Shown: positions 1-8,018, counted from the stretch's first letter. The stretch is 18,798 nucleotides of DNA from Lentisphaeria bacterium (GCA_017540385.1 JAFYBD010000018.1:1-18798), one strand, 5' to 3'. The notes: generated by a model not told the origin, from the sequence alone. Translations and numbers: made by a program.

Positions 1-234
1 ACTTTGTGTGTGCTCTCGCGTAGCAGAGCACAGCCGGGCACACTTTGTGTGTGCTCTCGTGTAGCAGAGTACAGCCGGGCACACTTTGTGTGTGCTCTCG
101 CGTAGCAGAGTACAGCCGGGCACACTTTGTGTGTGCTCTCGCGTAGCAGAGCACAGCCGGGCACACTTTGTGTGTGCACTCGCGTAGCAGAGCACAGCCG
201 GGCACACTTTGTGTGTGCTCTCGCGTAGCAGAGC
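1..234. repeat. Tandem array of a 41-bp hairpin-forming repeat
   Basis: Units start at 1, 42, 83, 124, 165 and 206, an exact 41-bp period. There are five full copies and a sixth that stops after 29 bp. Within a unit, TGTGCTCT and AGAGCACA flank the 8-nt loop CGCGTAGC and can form an 8-bp stem. Copies 2 and 3 change one arm to AGAGTACA, which would leave a G-U pair in a plus-strand RNA; copy 5 carries a mismatch (GCACT). Junctions hold a second possible hairpin, GCACAC-TTT-GTGTGTGC. Copies are nearly identical and there are no unique spacers, so this is not a CRISPR array. The array begins at the window edge and is probably longer. No gene is seen in it, and its function is unknown. Confidence 0.95.
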
Positions 235-296
235 TTTTCTGACGTGGCTCCCCTTGTGTTTTTCTTGTGTTTTTCTGAAATTTACGAAAATTGCGG

Positions 297-325
297 TTGA
301 TATTTCGGGCTTTGCATGTTATATT
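297..325 (+). promoter_or_regulatory. Sigma70-type promoter of the AIDA-repeat gene
   Basis: The -35 element TTGATA (297-302) and the -10 element TATATT (320-325) are separated by 17 bp. A TG at 317-318 gives an extended -10 (TGT-TATATT). Transcription would start near 332, leaving an A-rich 5' leader of about 110 nt before the ATG at 442. The rest of 235-441 is AT-rich and holds no gene that I can see. Confidence 0.7.
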
Positions 326-441
326 TCATCCGGAAATGAATGGACGCGCCCGAAAATGCGCCCCCGTTTCCCTGAATTTGAACTTTAATCAAACATAACA
401 TAAGCTCAAAAACATAAAAACAAACACGAAGGGGTTCGAAC

Positions 442-3400
442 ATGGCAACGAACGTTTTGATTGTAAGCGGCGAGATAAAGAATGATTACCATACTCTAGA
501 TAATAGTGTGAGTGTCTCCTCCGGCGGCACAGCAATCAATACTTCCGTCGATTCCGGTGGACATTTAATTGTCGGGAGTGGAGGGTTGGTCAGCCGCAGC
601 AGGGTCAGCTCCGGCGGCTTCTTGATAGGCTCCGGCGGCACGGCGATCGACACAAAGGTCTTTTCCAACGGGATCATGAAATGCTCCTCCGGCTTCAACT
701 GTTCCATGACCCGCACGGAAGTATTCTTGGGCGGCTATATCATGATTTCCCACGGCGCTGTGGTGGATAGTACGACTCTCAGCGGAATAATGCAAGTCTA
801 CTCCGGCGGCATAGCGAACATTACCACGGTTTTCTCAAGCGCCTGGTCTTACCTCTATTATGGTGCGATAGCAAATGATACGGTCCTCAAAGGCGGACAT
901 TTGTATATTGATAGTGGTGGTGTCGCGAACAATACGACGATCGACGATCATGGCATTTTGGAAGTCTCTTCCGGTGGTGTCGCGAACAATACGACGATCA
1001 ACGATCATGGCCTTTTGGATGTCTCTTCCGGTGGTGTGGCGAACAATGCCACCGTTAATCCTGGCGGCCGGATAAGAGTTGATGATGGATCAATGACCGG
1101 AATCGTGGAAAATGGAGGATCCGCGTTTGTCAGTTCCAACGCAACTGTTTCTTTTGCGAAAAATGTCTTCTCCGGACTGGTTCTAATCAACAACAGAGCC
1201 ACAGTACATTCCGGGACAACGGCGAACATCAATACGCTCAGCGGCGGCGAGCTCGAGGTCTTCTCCGGCGGCACCGCGAACAGCACTACGCTCCGTGCCA
1301 ACGGAGAGCTTTTTGTTTACTCCGGCGGCACCGCGAGCAACACTACGATTTCCTCAGGATGTGTTCTCTATGTCCAGGGCAGGGGAGCTCGAAATGTGGT
1401 TTCTTCCGGCGGTGTCCTTAGGGTTTCTTCCGGCGGCTCGGTATTCAACGACACGGTTTGCTCCAACGGTGCTGTAATAGTAGCTGCCTTTGGTCTTGCG
1501 GACCATACCACCGTTTCCAACGGCGGTCGGATCGAAGTCTATTCCGGCGGCACGGCGAACAGCGCCGCTGTCTGTTTTAGTGGCCGTCTTGTTGTTTATG
1601 ACAACGGCACGGCGAACAGCGCCGCTGTCAGCAGCGGGGGCTCTATGTTTGTAGACGGCGTGGCAAGCCGAACGAAAATCTTCTCCGGCGGCAGTGTGAC
1701 AGTTTCCGGCACAGTGATCAGCACCACGGTCAGCGGCGGCGATCTGACCATTTCCTTCAACGGCACGGCGAACAGCACTACGGTCAGCGGCGGCAATCTG
1801 GTCATAAGAGCCAGTGCAGTGGTGACCGACACCGCCGTCAACTCCGATGGTATCCTCCGGACCTCCGGCTATGACTGCAAGCTCGCACGTACCACTGTGA
1901 ACTCCGGCGGTACGGCGGTCGTGCAATTCGCCCCCATTGTTTCCGACATGGTCGTAAACGGCGGCGAACTTCAGGTCCTGAAGGGCGCGACGATGGCCCA
2001 GAACGTCGCGTCCGATCTGACCGTCACGAACAGCGGCCATCTCCTGGTCGGCGGTGTGGTCAACGGCGCGGTCGTCGACAGCAAAGGGAAAGTCACGGTC
2101 GAAAGCGGCGGGATGTTCAAGAATGCCACCGTGACCAACGGGAGCGTCACCGCAAAAACCGGCGCAACTGTCTCCGGCCTGACATTGAGCTCGGGCGGAA
2201 TCCTGAACGTGTCGTCCGGCGGGATAGTCTCACAGACCACCGTCAGTTCGGGCGGCGTCGTCACGGGCGTCCTGCGGAGCACTCAGGGCCTCACGTTCTC
2301 CGGCGGCACGCTCGACCTGAACATCGCGAAGGCCTCCGCCGACGGCATCTTCCTCGTTGACGCCGCTTCGTACAGTGGCTTCAAGTCCGGCACATACGAC
2401 GTGACGCTCACGGTCACGAACAAGCAGCTGAACGGCACGTACAACCTCATCCTGAGCGCGACCGGATTCAACAAGACCGTCACCGTGAAGAACACCGTCG
2501 GCTACCAGTTCGGGACTCTCACGGTCGGCAGCGGCCCGAAGGAACTCCTCGACGGCGTCACGTACGACCTGAAGCTGAGCGACGGCGACCTCGTGGTCAC
2601 TGTGACCGGCGGCGCGGTACCGGATCCGATCGTCTCCGGCGTCACACTGATCGACGAACGGAGGGACATCACCAGCGGCATGTCCGCGATCGACGTGAAG
2701 GTCTCCGCCGGCGGCATCCTCAACGTCTTTTCCAAAGGCACCGCGAGCAATACCACGGTCTACGACGGCGGCGAGTTCAACGTGAACTCCGGCAGCAATG
2801 TAGAAGGCATCGCGATCGAAAAAGGCGGCTCCGTGTCCATCCTCGAAGACGTCATGGCAGAAAACGTGGTCGTGAACGGCGGCATGTTCAGCCTCGAACA
2901 ATACGGCTGGGCCTACCATTTGTCAAGCGGACACACGGTGTCCAGCAACACCATTGTGAAGAATGGCGGCCAGGTCATTGTGCATGATAGCGCCTATCTG
3001 ATCGGCGCGTACGTCTCCCAGGGCGGTCGCGTGGACGTGCTGAGCGACGGCACGTTCGAAACAGGCAGAGTCAACGACGGGGAAGTTTATGCGTTCAACG
3101 GCGCACTCGTCTCTCGCGTGGACCTGGAGGACGGCGGCATCCTGAACGTGGAGTCCGGCGGCATAGTGCGGCATATCAATGTCAGCGCGGGCGGCGTCCT
3201 GACCGGCGTCCTGCGCGAAGCATCCGAACTCACCTTCTACGGCGGCACGCTTGACCTCGACATTTCGACGGCCGCGCCCGAAGGCGAATTCCTCATCGAC
3301 GAGCAGTCGTACTCCGCTATAAACATGCACTCCGGTGAATCAATCTATTATCTCTGCACGCTCACGGTCGACGGAACTCAGGCGAACGGCACCTACCGGC

Positions 3401-4500
3401 TGATCGAGGGGGCCTACGGGTTCGACCAGAGCATCACGGTGAAGAGCACCTCCGGCGCTGAACTCGGCACGCTCACGGTCGGCCAGACCGCGGAGATCGG
3501 CGGCGCCAACTACGCGCTGAACCTGGACGGCGACTACCACCTGACCGTCACGGTCTCGGGCGCCACGCCTCCCCCGATTCCGGGCGGCACGGCGAAATCC
3601 GACATCGACGGCAACGGCATCTCCGACGTGATGTTCGTGTGGACGGGCGAGCACGGCGACGGCAATTACCAGCATGGCTACTGGATGAACGGCACGTCCG
3701 AATGGCAGAGCGTGGGCGTCGCCCACCCGGCCGAATGGGACAACCTCGGCTGCTACGACATGGCGGGCGACGGCAAGGCCGACAGCGTGCTCTTCGGCAA
3801 CGTCACCAGCGAAGCGGGTATTCATGGCGCGTACATCGGCTACTACGCCGACGCAAACGACCTCGACGCAAACTGGGTGAACATCGGCTACCTCACGAAC
3901 GAGGACAACATCGACTGGAAGAACAAGGTCGGCAACCTGACCGGCAACGCTTCCGGCGCAAACTCCATCGTCTGGTACACGCACGAACTCGGCGCGCTCG
4001 GCGCATGGACCGATGGCACCGAAAACTGGGTCAGCATCAAGGGCGGATTCAATGCGGACTGGACGCTCGTCGGCTGCGGCGATTTCAGCGGCGACGGCAA
4101 GGACCAGGTCGTGATGGCCTACAACGGCGGCGCGAAGTATTACGCCTACGCCATCGACGGCACCTACACCGAGCTCGGCGACTCCGACAGCGGCTGGACC
4201 GTGCGCGCCATCGGCGATTTCGCCGGCGACGGCAAGGACGATATCGTGGCGTTCCACGAGGAGTACGGCATCGTCGCCATGTGGGGCGACGGGTTGGCTT
4301 CGAACTGGTCGCAGCTCGGTCAGCTCGACGCGAACGACTGGTTCGTGGTCGGCGCGGGGGATTACGACGGCGACGCGCAGGACGACCTGCTGGTCCGTCA
4401 GAAATCCACCGGCATGCTCGGGTATTACAGCTCCGGCGACATGGCCCAGTGGAATACCCTCGGCTACGGCGTCGACATGAACTGGACGGTGATTGCTTAG
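442..4500 (+). CDS. Giant AIDA-repeat surface-type protein with C-terminal FG-GAP/VCBS-like repeats
   Basis: This 1352-residue protein is probably exported and adhesin-like. Residues 1 to about 600 are a stalk of roughly 19-residue strand-turn-strand units built on SGG-x-A-NNTTV motifs, the AIDA-I/TibA type of passenger repeat, some of which are O-heptosylated in enterobacteria. Residues 617-733 form a globular module starting LTFSGGTLDLN. A second, shorter stalk (734-929) and a second copy of the module (930 to about 1045) follow. Residues 1054-1352 carry about six blocks with Asp/Gly calcium-loop motifs such as DIDGNGISD, GDFSGDGKD and GDFAGDGKDD, typical of FG-GAP/VCBS beta-propellers. I see no N-terminal signal peptide, no C-terminal autotransporter barrel and no LPxTG or PEP-CTERM signal, so the export route is unknown. 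The start has AAGGGG at 429-434, 7 nt before the ATG. The 5' third has lower G+C than the 3' part. Confidence 0.85.
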   Translation: MATNVLIVSGEIKNDYHTLDNSVSVSSGGTAINTSVDSGGHLIVGSGGLVSRSRVSSGGFLIGSGGTAIDTKVFSNGIMKCSSGFNCSMTRTEVFLGGYIMISHGAVVDSTTLSGIMQVYSGGIANITTVFSSAWSYLYYGAIANDTVLKGGHLYIDSGGVANNTTIDDHGILEVSSGGVANNTTINDHGLLDVSSGGVANNATVNPGGRIRVDDGSMTGIVENGGSAFVSSNATVSFAKNVFSGLVLINNRATVHSGTTANINTLSGGELEVFSGGTANSTTLRANGELFVYSGGTASNTTISSGCVLYVQGRGARNVVSSGGVLRVSSGGSVFNDTVCSNGAVIVAAFGLADHTTVSNGGRIEVYSGGTANSAAVCFSGRLVVYDNGTANSAAVSSGGSMFVDGVASRTKIFSGGSVTVSGTVISTTVSGGDLTISFNGTANSTTVSGGNLVIRASAVVTDTAVNSDGILRTSGYDCKLARTTVNSGGTAVVQFAPIVSDMVVNGGELQVLKGATMAQNVASDLTVTNSGHLLVGGVVNGAVVDSKGKVTVESGGMFKNATVTNGSVTAKTGATVSGLTLSSGGILNVSSGGIVSQTTVSSGGVVTGVLRSTQGLTFSGGTLDLNIAKASADGIFLVDAASYSGFKSGTYDVTLTVTNKQLNGTYNLILSATGFNKTVTVKNTVGYQFGTLTVGSGPKELLDGVTYDLKLSDGDLVVTVTGGAVPDPIVSGVTLIDERRDITSGMSAIDVKVSAGGILNVFSKGTASNTTVYDGGEFNVNSGSNVEGIAIEKGGSVSILEDVMAENVVVNGGMFSLEQYGWAYHLSSGHTVSSNTIVKNGGQVIVHDSAYLIGAYVSQGGRVDVLSDGTFETGRVNDGEVYAFNGALVSRVDLEDGGILNVESGGIVRHINVSAGGVLTGVLREASELTFYGGTLDLDISTAAPEGEFLIDEQSYSAINMHSGESIYYLCTLTVDGTQANGTYRLIEGAYGFDQSITVKSTSGAELGTLTVGQTAEIGGANYALNLDGDYHLTVTVSGATPPPIPGGTAKSDIDGNGISDVMFVWTGEHGDGNYQHGYWMNGTSEWQSVGVAHPAEWDNLGCYDMAGDGKADSVLFGNVTSEAGIHGAYIGYYADANDLDANWVNIGYLTNEDNIDWKNKVGNLTGNASGANSIVWYTHELGALGAWTDGTENWVSIKGGFNADWTLVGCGDFSGDGKDQVVMAYNGGAKYYAYAIDGTYTELGDSDSGWTVRAIGDFAGDGKDDIVAFHEEYGIVAMWGDGLASNWSQLGQLDANDWFVVGAGDYDGDAQDDLLVRQKSTGMLGYYSSGDMAQWNTLGYGVDMNWTVIA
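916..1047 (+). repeat. 57-bp direct repeat inside the AIDA stalk
   Basis: Units 916-972 and 973-1029 match at 54 of 57 positions, and a third partial copy starts at 1030. Each unit encodes one 19-residue repeat (SGGVANNTTIDDHGILEVS and its variant). The near identity of neighbouring units points to a recent in-frame duplication. Confidence 0.9.
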
Positions 4501-4514
4501 TAATGGACAGGGGG

Positions 4515-4597
4515 GAATCCGTGAGGCTGACGAATCGCGGATTCTCTTCTCTTTTCCTTGTTTTTTGCTGACGTCCGGGCTTCCCGGACGTTTTTTT
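4515..4597 (+). terminator. Rho-independent terminator region after the AIDA-repeat gene
   Basis: The strong hairpin pairs ACGTCCGGG (4571-4579) with its complement at 4583-4591 around a 3-nt loop and runs into seven T (4591-4597). A weaker stem lies upstream, GAATCCG (4515-4521) with CGGATTC (4538-4544), followed by a T/C-rich run. The two may act in tandem. Confidence 0.85.
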
Positions 4598-4619
4598 GTG
4601 AAAAAATAAGCCGTTTTTT

Positions 4620-4648
4620 TTGAAAAAGGAGAAAGATGGTAGTATATT
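4620..4648 (+). promoter_or_regulatory. Sigma70-type promoter of gdhA
   Basis: TTGAAA (4620-4625) and TATATT (4643-4648) are separated by 17 bp. Poly-T/poly-A tracts just upstream could act as an UP-like element. Transcription would start near 4655, giving a short leader of about 36 nt with AGGAG at 4676-4680 before the ATG at 4691. The sequence closely resembles the promoter at 12409-12436. Confidence 0.75.
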
Positions 4649-4690
4649 AAAGGACCATTTCAAACAGCTCAAGACAGGAGAAACCAAATC

Positions 4691-6052
4691 ATGAGCCTCA
4701 ATTCTTATGCACAGCGTGTCCTTCAGGACAGCGTCGTCGCCAAGTACCCGTGGGAAAAGGAATTCATCCAGAGCGTGACCGAGGTCTTCGAATCCCTCGG
4801 ACCGCTGCTCGACCGTGAATCCAAGTACGAGAAGAACTGCATCCTCGAACGCATCGTCGTTCCGGAACGCATCATCCAGTTCCGCGTGCAGTGGGTCGAC
4901 GACAAAGGCCAGATCCAGATCAACGACGGCTATCGCGTGCAGTTCAACAGCGCCATCGGCCCGTACAAAGGCGGCCTGCGCTTCCACCCGTCCGTGAACC
5001 TCAGCATCCTGAAGTTCCTCGGCTTCGAGCAGATCTTCAAGAACTCCCTGACCACGCTCCCCATGGGCGGCGGCAAGGGCGGCTCCAACTTCAATCCGAA
5101 GGGCAAATCCGACCGCGAAGTCATGGCGTTCTGCCAGGCCTTCATGCGCGAACTCTACCGCCACATCGGCCCGAACGTCGACGTGCCCGCGGGCGACATC
5201 GGCGTCGGCGGCCGTGAAATCGGCTACCTCTTCGGCCAGTACCGCCGCATCGTGGACAGCTACGACAGCGTCCTGACCGGCAAGGGCCTCAACTGGGGCG
5301 GCAGCCTGGTCCGTCCGGAAGCCACCGGCTACGGCAACGTCTACTTCGCGTCCGAAATGCTCGCCACCAAGGGCGAATCGTTCCAGGGCAAGAAGGTCCT
5401 CGTCTCCGGCGCGGGCAACGTCGCCCAGTACGCCGTGAAGAAGGCCACCGCGCTCGGCGCGAAGGTCCTCACCATGTCCGACTCCAACGGCACCATCCTC
5501 GACAAGGACGGCATCGACGAAGAAAAGCTCGCCTGGATCCAGGACCTCAAGAACGTCCGCCGCGGCCGCATCAAGGAATACGTCGAGAAGTTCCCGAAGG
5601 CCGAGTATTTCGAAGGCAAGCGCCCCTGGACGCTCGCTCCCTGCGACATCGCGCTCCCCTGCGCGACCCAGAACGAAGTCAGCGGCGAAGAGGCCAAGGC
5701 CCTCGTGGCGAACGGCTGCAAGTGCGTCGGCGAAGGCGCCAACATGCCGTCCACGCCGGAAGCCATCGCCTGCTTCCAGGCCAATAAGCTTCTCTTCAGC
5801 CCGGGCAAGGCCTCCAACGCCGGCGGCGTGGCCACCAGCGGTCTCGAAATGAGCCAGAACGCCATGCGCCTCAGCTGGAGCGCCGAAGAAGTCGACAAGA
5901 AACTTCACGGCATCATGGTCAGCATCCACAAGGCCGCCTACGACGCAGCCAAGGAATACGGCCCGAAGGGCGATTACATCGACTACGTCCTCGGCGCCAA
6001 CATCGCCGGTTTCCGCAAGGTCGCCGACGCCATGATCGACCAGGGCATCTGA
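4691..6052 (+). CDS. gdhA: NADP-type glutamate dehydrogenase (hexameric, family I)
   Basis: The enzyme catalyses reductive amination of 2-oxoglutarate with ammonium to glutamate (EC 1.4.1.4 expected), a cytoplasmic nitrogen-assimilation step. The 453 residues match the usual 445-450 of the hexameric small-subunit family. Glutamate-binding and catalytic lysines are visible as K93 (GPYKGGLRF), K117 (FEQIFKN) and K129 (PMGGGKGG), one position on from the E. coli K92, K116 and K128. D169 lies in VPAGDIGVGG. The Rossmann loop is G240-AGNVA. The residues after the second strand (SDSNG, no acidic residue at the usual NAD-selecting position) suggest NADP use, which is an inference. The gene has its own promoter and terminator, so it is monocistronic. 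AGGAG lies 10 nt before the start. Confidence 0.96.
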   Translation: MSLNSYAQRVLQDSVVAKYPWEKEFIQSVTEVFESLGPLLDRESKYEKNCILERIVVPERIIQFRVQWVDDKGQIQINDGYRVQFNSAIGPYKGGLRFHPSVNLSILKFLGFEQIFKNSLTTLPMGGGKGGSNFNPKGKSDREVMAFCQAFMRELYRHIGPNVDVPAGDIGVGGREIGYLFGQYRRIVDSYDSVLTGKGLNWGGSLVRPEATGYGNVYFASEMLATKGESFQGKKVLVSGAGNVAQYAVKKATALGAKVLTMSDSNGTILDKDGIDEEKLAWIQDLKNVRRGRIKEYVEKFPKAEYFEGKRPWTLAPCDIALPCATQNEVSGEEAKALVANGCKCVGEGANMPSTPEAIACFQANKLLFSPGKASNAGGVATSGLEMSQNAMRLSWSAEEVDKKLHGIMVSIHKAAYDAAKEYGPKGDYIDYVLGANIAGFRKVADAMIDQGI

Positions 6053-6101
6053 TGAACTGATCGTTCGTTCAGGACGGCGCAAATTTAGCGCCGGTTCCGA
6101 C

Positions 6102-6146
6102 AAAAAAGCGCCCGGAGTTCCCTCAAACGGAGCTCCGGGCTTTTTT
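6102..6146. terminator. Bidirectional terminator between convergent genes
   Basis: GCCCGGAGTTCC (6110-6121) pairs with GGAGCTCCGGGC (6129-6140), a 12-bp stem with one G-T position and a 7-nt loop. Six T follow (6141-6146) for gdhA. On the other strand the six A at 6102-6107 become a T run two bases after the stem, serving the minus-strand aldolase operon. Confidence 0.85.
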
Positions 6147-6170
6147 AGGCTCGTATCGATATCTTTTTGT

Positions 6171-6193
6171 GCCCGAGCGCAGCCGGACACTGC
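6171..6193. repeat. Possible degenerate solo copy of the 41-bp repeat
   Basis: The segment from GAGCGCAGCCGGACAC (6175-6190) matches the repeat core GAGCACAGCCGGGCAC at 14 of 16 positions. It is preceded by TTTTTGTG, which resembles the repeat's TTTGTGTG. The middle of the unit would be missing. It sits just past the convergent terminator, in the short gap before the aldolase stop codon. This is a weak, hand-found match. Confidence 0.35.
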
Positions 6194-6213
6194 TGCGACA
6201 CCCCTTGGGGTGG

Positions 6214-7545
6214 TTATTCGCGGGGCAGATCGAACGCGTCCACGAGGTCTTCGACCTGGGAATCGGTGATCGGACGGAGGCCGCCGAAGGAACGTGCCAT
6301 GATGGCGGCCTGCGCGCTGTACTCCGTGACCTCAAGCCGGTCGAACGCTTCGACCGGGGTGCGTCCGCAGGTGAGCACGGCGTCGTTCTCCACGAGCACG
6401 ACCGGGAACCTCTGCGAAAGCGTGCGGAGGAGTTCGCCAGGATCGGCCAGGGCGGCGTCGAAGGTGAACGACCGCGTTTCCCTGAGCTGGATGAAGCTCT
6501 CCGGGATCACGCGCGGATTGAACTGCGCATGCGTGATCAGATACGCCCCGATCGCGGGCGGATTCGCTGCCGTGGCGGAGTTGACGTCCGGCCGTGCGGC
6601 GAAGAGATCGCGGAAGAACCCGGCGCGTGGGTCGGGCGTCCTGCCCGCTTCGCAGGATGCCCCGCGAACGAGGACGAGTTCGTCCGGCGCGAGGTCGGCG
6701 CGGTCGCAGACGGCCGGGGTCACGAGGAACGATTCGGCGTCGAGTCTGGCCGCGAACGCCCCGGACGCACCGGTGAAGAGTTTCTGCCGCACGCAGCGCC
6801 GCACGAGCGCGGCCACGGTGGCGCGGAGTTCGTTCTCCCGGTCGGAGGCGGGCTCCGGCGCGAAATGTTCGTATTCCTCGTTCTGCGCGGCCGTGTACGC
6901 CCCGATCTGCGCATCGGTGAGCGCGACGGGTTCGCAGCCGAGGAGCGAGGCGAGGTAAATGGTCCGGGCGCAGAAATCGAGCGTCTCGAACCGCAGATAG
7001 TTTTCGAGCAGGGATGCGCCGCCGAGGCAGACGCCGTGGTTCTCCAGCATGACCGTGCGCGGCCCCTGCGCGAAAACGGCGGAGATCTTGTCGCCGAGGG
7101 CGCGGCTGCCGGGGATGTCGTACGGGGCGAATCCGACTTCGCCGCAGAGGGATTTCGTGCGCGGGAAAACGGCTGTGTCGGGAATCCTGCCGGCGATGCT
7201 GAACGACACCAGGGCAGGGGGGTGCGCATGCAGAATGGACTTCACGTCGGAACACATCCGGCAGACTCCGCTGTGGAACGGGTATTCGCAGGATGGCTTA
7301 TGGGGGCCGAGCACGGCGCCGTCGGGGCGGACGCACATGATGTCCGCAGGGCGCAGCGTGCCCTTGTCGATGCCGGACGGGCTGATCCACAGCGACCCGT
7401 CGGGGGAGAGTACGGAGAGATTGCCGCCGCTGGTCGTGGTCATGCCGTTTTCGTAGATGCGGTTCATGATCGCGACGATCTGCTCCGCCGGGGGCAGGGC
7501 GGCGAACCGGGTGAACGCGGTGTTCTGTGCTGGATTCTGTTTCAT
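6214..7545 (-). CDS. Class II aldolase/adducin-family protein with two tandem domains
   Basis: This cytoplasmic protein of 443 residues is about twice the length of a single class II aldolase. The first domain (about 20-225) keeps the active-site pattern of L-fuculose-phosphate-type aldolases: phosphate-loop S39-GGNLS, acidic residue E87, and zinc ligands H106 and H108 (HAHPP) plus H170 (ENHG). The spacing is the same as in the family. The second domain (about 235-443) has the fold pattern but a degenerate site: ENHG is ENDA and HAH is HAQ. The substrate cannot be read from the sequence; a sugar-phosphate aldolase, epimerase or dehydratase is possible. The start lies 16 nt after the thioesterase stop with no clear ribosome-binding site, so translation is probably coupled. 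Confidence 0.85.
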   Translation of the reverse strand: MKQNPAQNTAFTRFAALPPAEQIVAIMNRIYENGMTTTSGGNLSVLSPDGSLWISPSGIDKGTLRPADIMCVRPDGAVLGPHKPSCEYPFHSGVCRMCSDVKSILHAHPPALVSFSIAGRIPDTAVFPRTKSLCGEVGFAPYDIPGSRALGDKISAVFAQGPRTVMLENHGVCLGGASLLENYLRFETLDFCARTIYLASLLGCEPVALTDAQIGAYTAAQNEEYEHFAPEPASDRENELRATVAALVRRCVRQKLFTGASGAFAARLDAESFLVTPAVCDRADLAPDELVLVRGASCEAGRTPDPRAGFFRDLFAARPDVNSATAANPPAIGAYLITHAQFNPRVIPESFIQLRETRSFTFDAALADPGELLRTLSQRFPVVLVENDAVLTCGRTPVEAFDRLEVTEYSAQAAIMARSFGGLRPITDSQVEDLVDAFDLPRE

Positions 7546-7561
7546 GGCGTTTGCGGGGGGG

Positions 7562-7978
7562 TCAGTCGTCGAAGAGCGGGGTTTCGGAGATGAATCCGGT
7601 CATGATGCTGTGCGTGAGCAGGCGGCCCTGTTCGTCGCGGACGTCCACGTCGAAGACGGCGGTGCGGCGGGTCTTCGAGACGAGCTTGGCGCGTGCGGTG
7701 AACTTCGCGCCGGGGACGCCCTTTCCGGGCTTCAGGAACGAGGTGGAGGCGTTCATGCCGACGGCGCGGAACCCGAACGAGTTGAGTGCGGCGGCGAACG
7801 CGAAGTCGGTGAGCGTGAAGAGCGCGCCGCCCATGATGATGCCCACGCCGTTGAAGTGGCGCTCCGTGGCGGTCAGGACGGCTTCGCTGGCCCCGTCGGT
7901 GATGCTGGTGATGACCATGCCGTTTTCCTTGGCGAAATGGTCGTTTTCATTGAGGAATCTGAGAACGCGGTCGTACAT
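7562..7978 (-). CDS. Hot-dog-fold thioesterase, PaaI/YigI-like
   Basis: This is a probable acyl-CoA thioesterase of the PaaI-like hot-dog superfamily, with 138 residues as usual for the family. The active-site segment is H41-FNGVG then M49-GGALFTLTD with D58 as the likely catalytic acid; a single hot-dog domain fills the protein. I place the start at 7978 (MYDRVLRF) and not at the in-frame ATG at 8020, because AGGAG (7992-7988 on the minus strand) lies 9 nt before 7978. The upstream start would also put the predicted -10 box inside the gene. It is the first gene of a two-gene operon with the class II aldolase. The natural substrate is unknown. Confidence 0.87.
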   Translation of the reverse strand: MYDRVLRFLNENDHFAKENGMVITSITDGASEAVLTATERHFNGVGIIMGGALFTLTDFAFAAALNSFGFRAVGMNASTSFLKPGKGVPGAKFTARAKLVSKTRRTAVFDVDVRDEQGRLLTHSIMTGFISETPLFDD

Positions 7979-7987
7979 GTAAGACGT

Positions 7988-7992
7988 CTCCT
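7988..7992 (-). promoter_or_regulatory. Ribosome-binding site that sets the thioesterase start
   Basis: The plus-strand CTCCT reads AGGAG on the minus strand, 9 nt before the ATG at 7978. It argues for the shorter 138-residue protein over the 152-residue reading from 8020. Confidence 0.8.
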
Positions 7993-8018
7993 GTGCGGTT
8001 GTTCTGTGTGTCGTCTGC

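Noticed and set aside
1..234. CRISPR array
   Set aside because: The whole 41-bp unit repeats without unique spacers and no cas gene is present.
4085..6190. A 701-codon open frame on the minus strand
   Set aside because: It is antisense to gdhA and the end of the AIDA gene and crosses two terminators; no family resemblance.
6169..7593. A 474-codon plus-strand frame opposite the aldolase
   Set aside because: The minus-strand frame carries the conserved class II aldolase motifs; this one is its antisense shadow.
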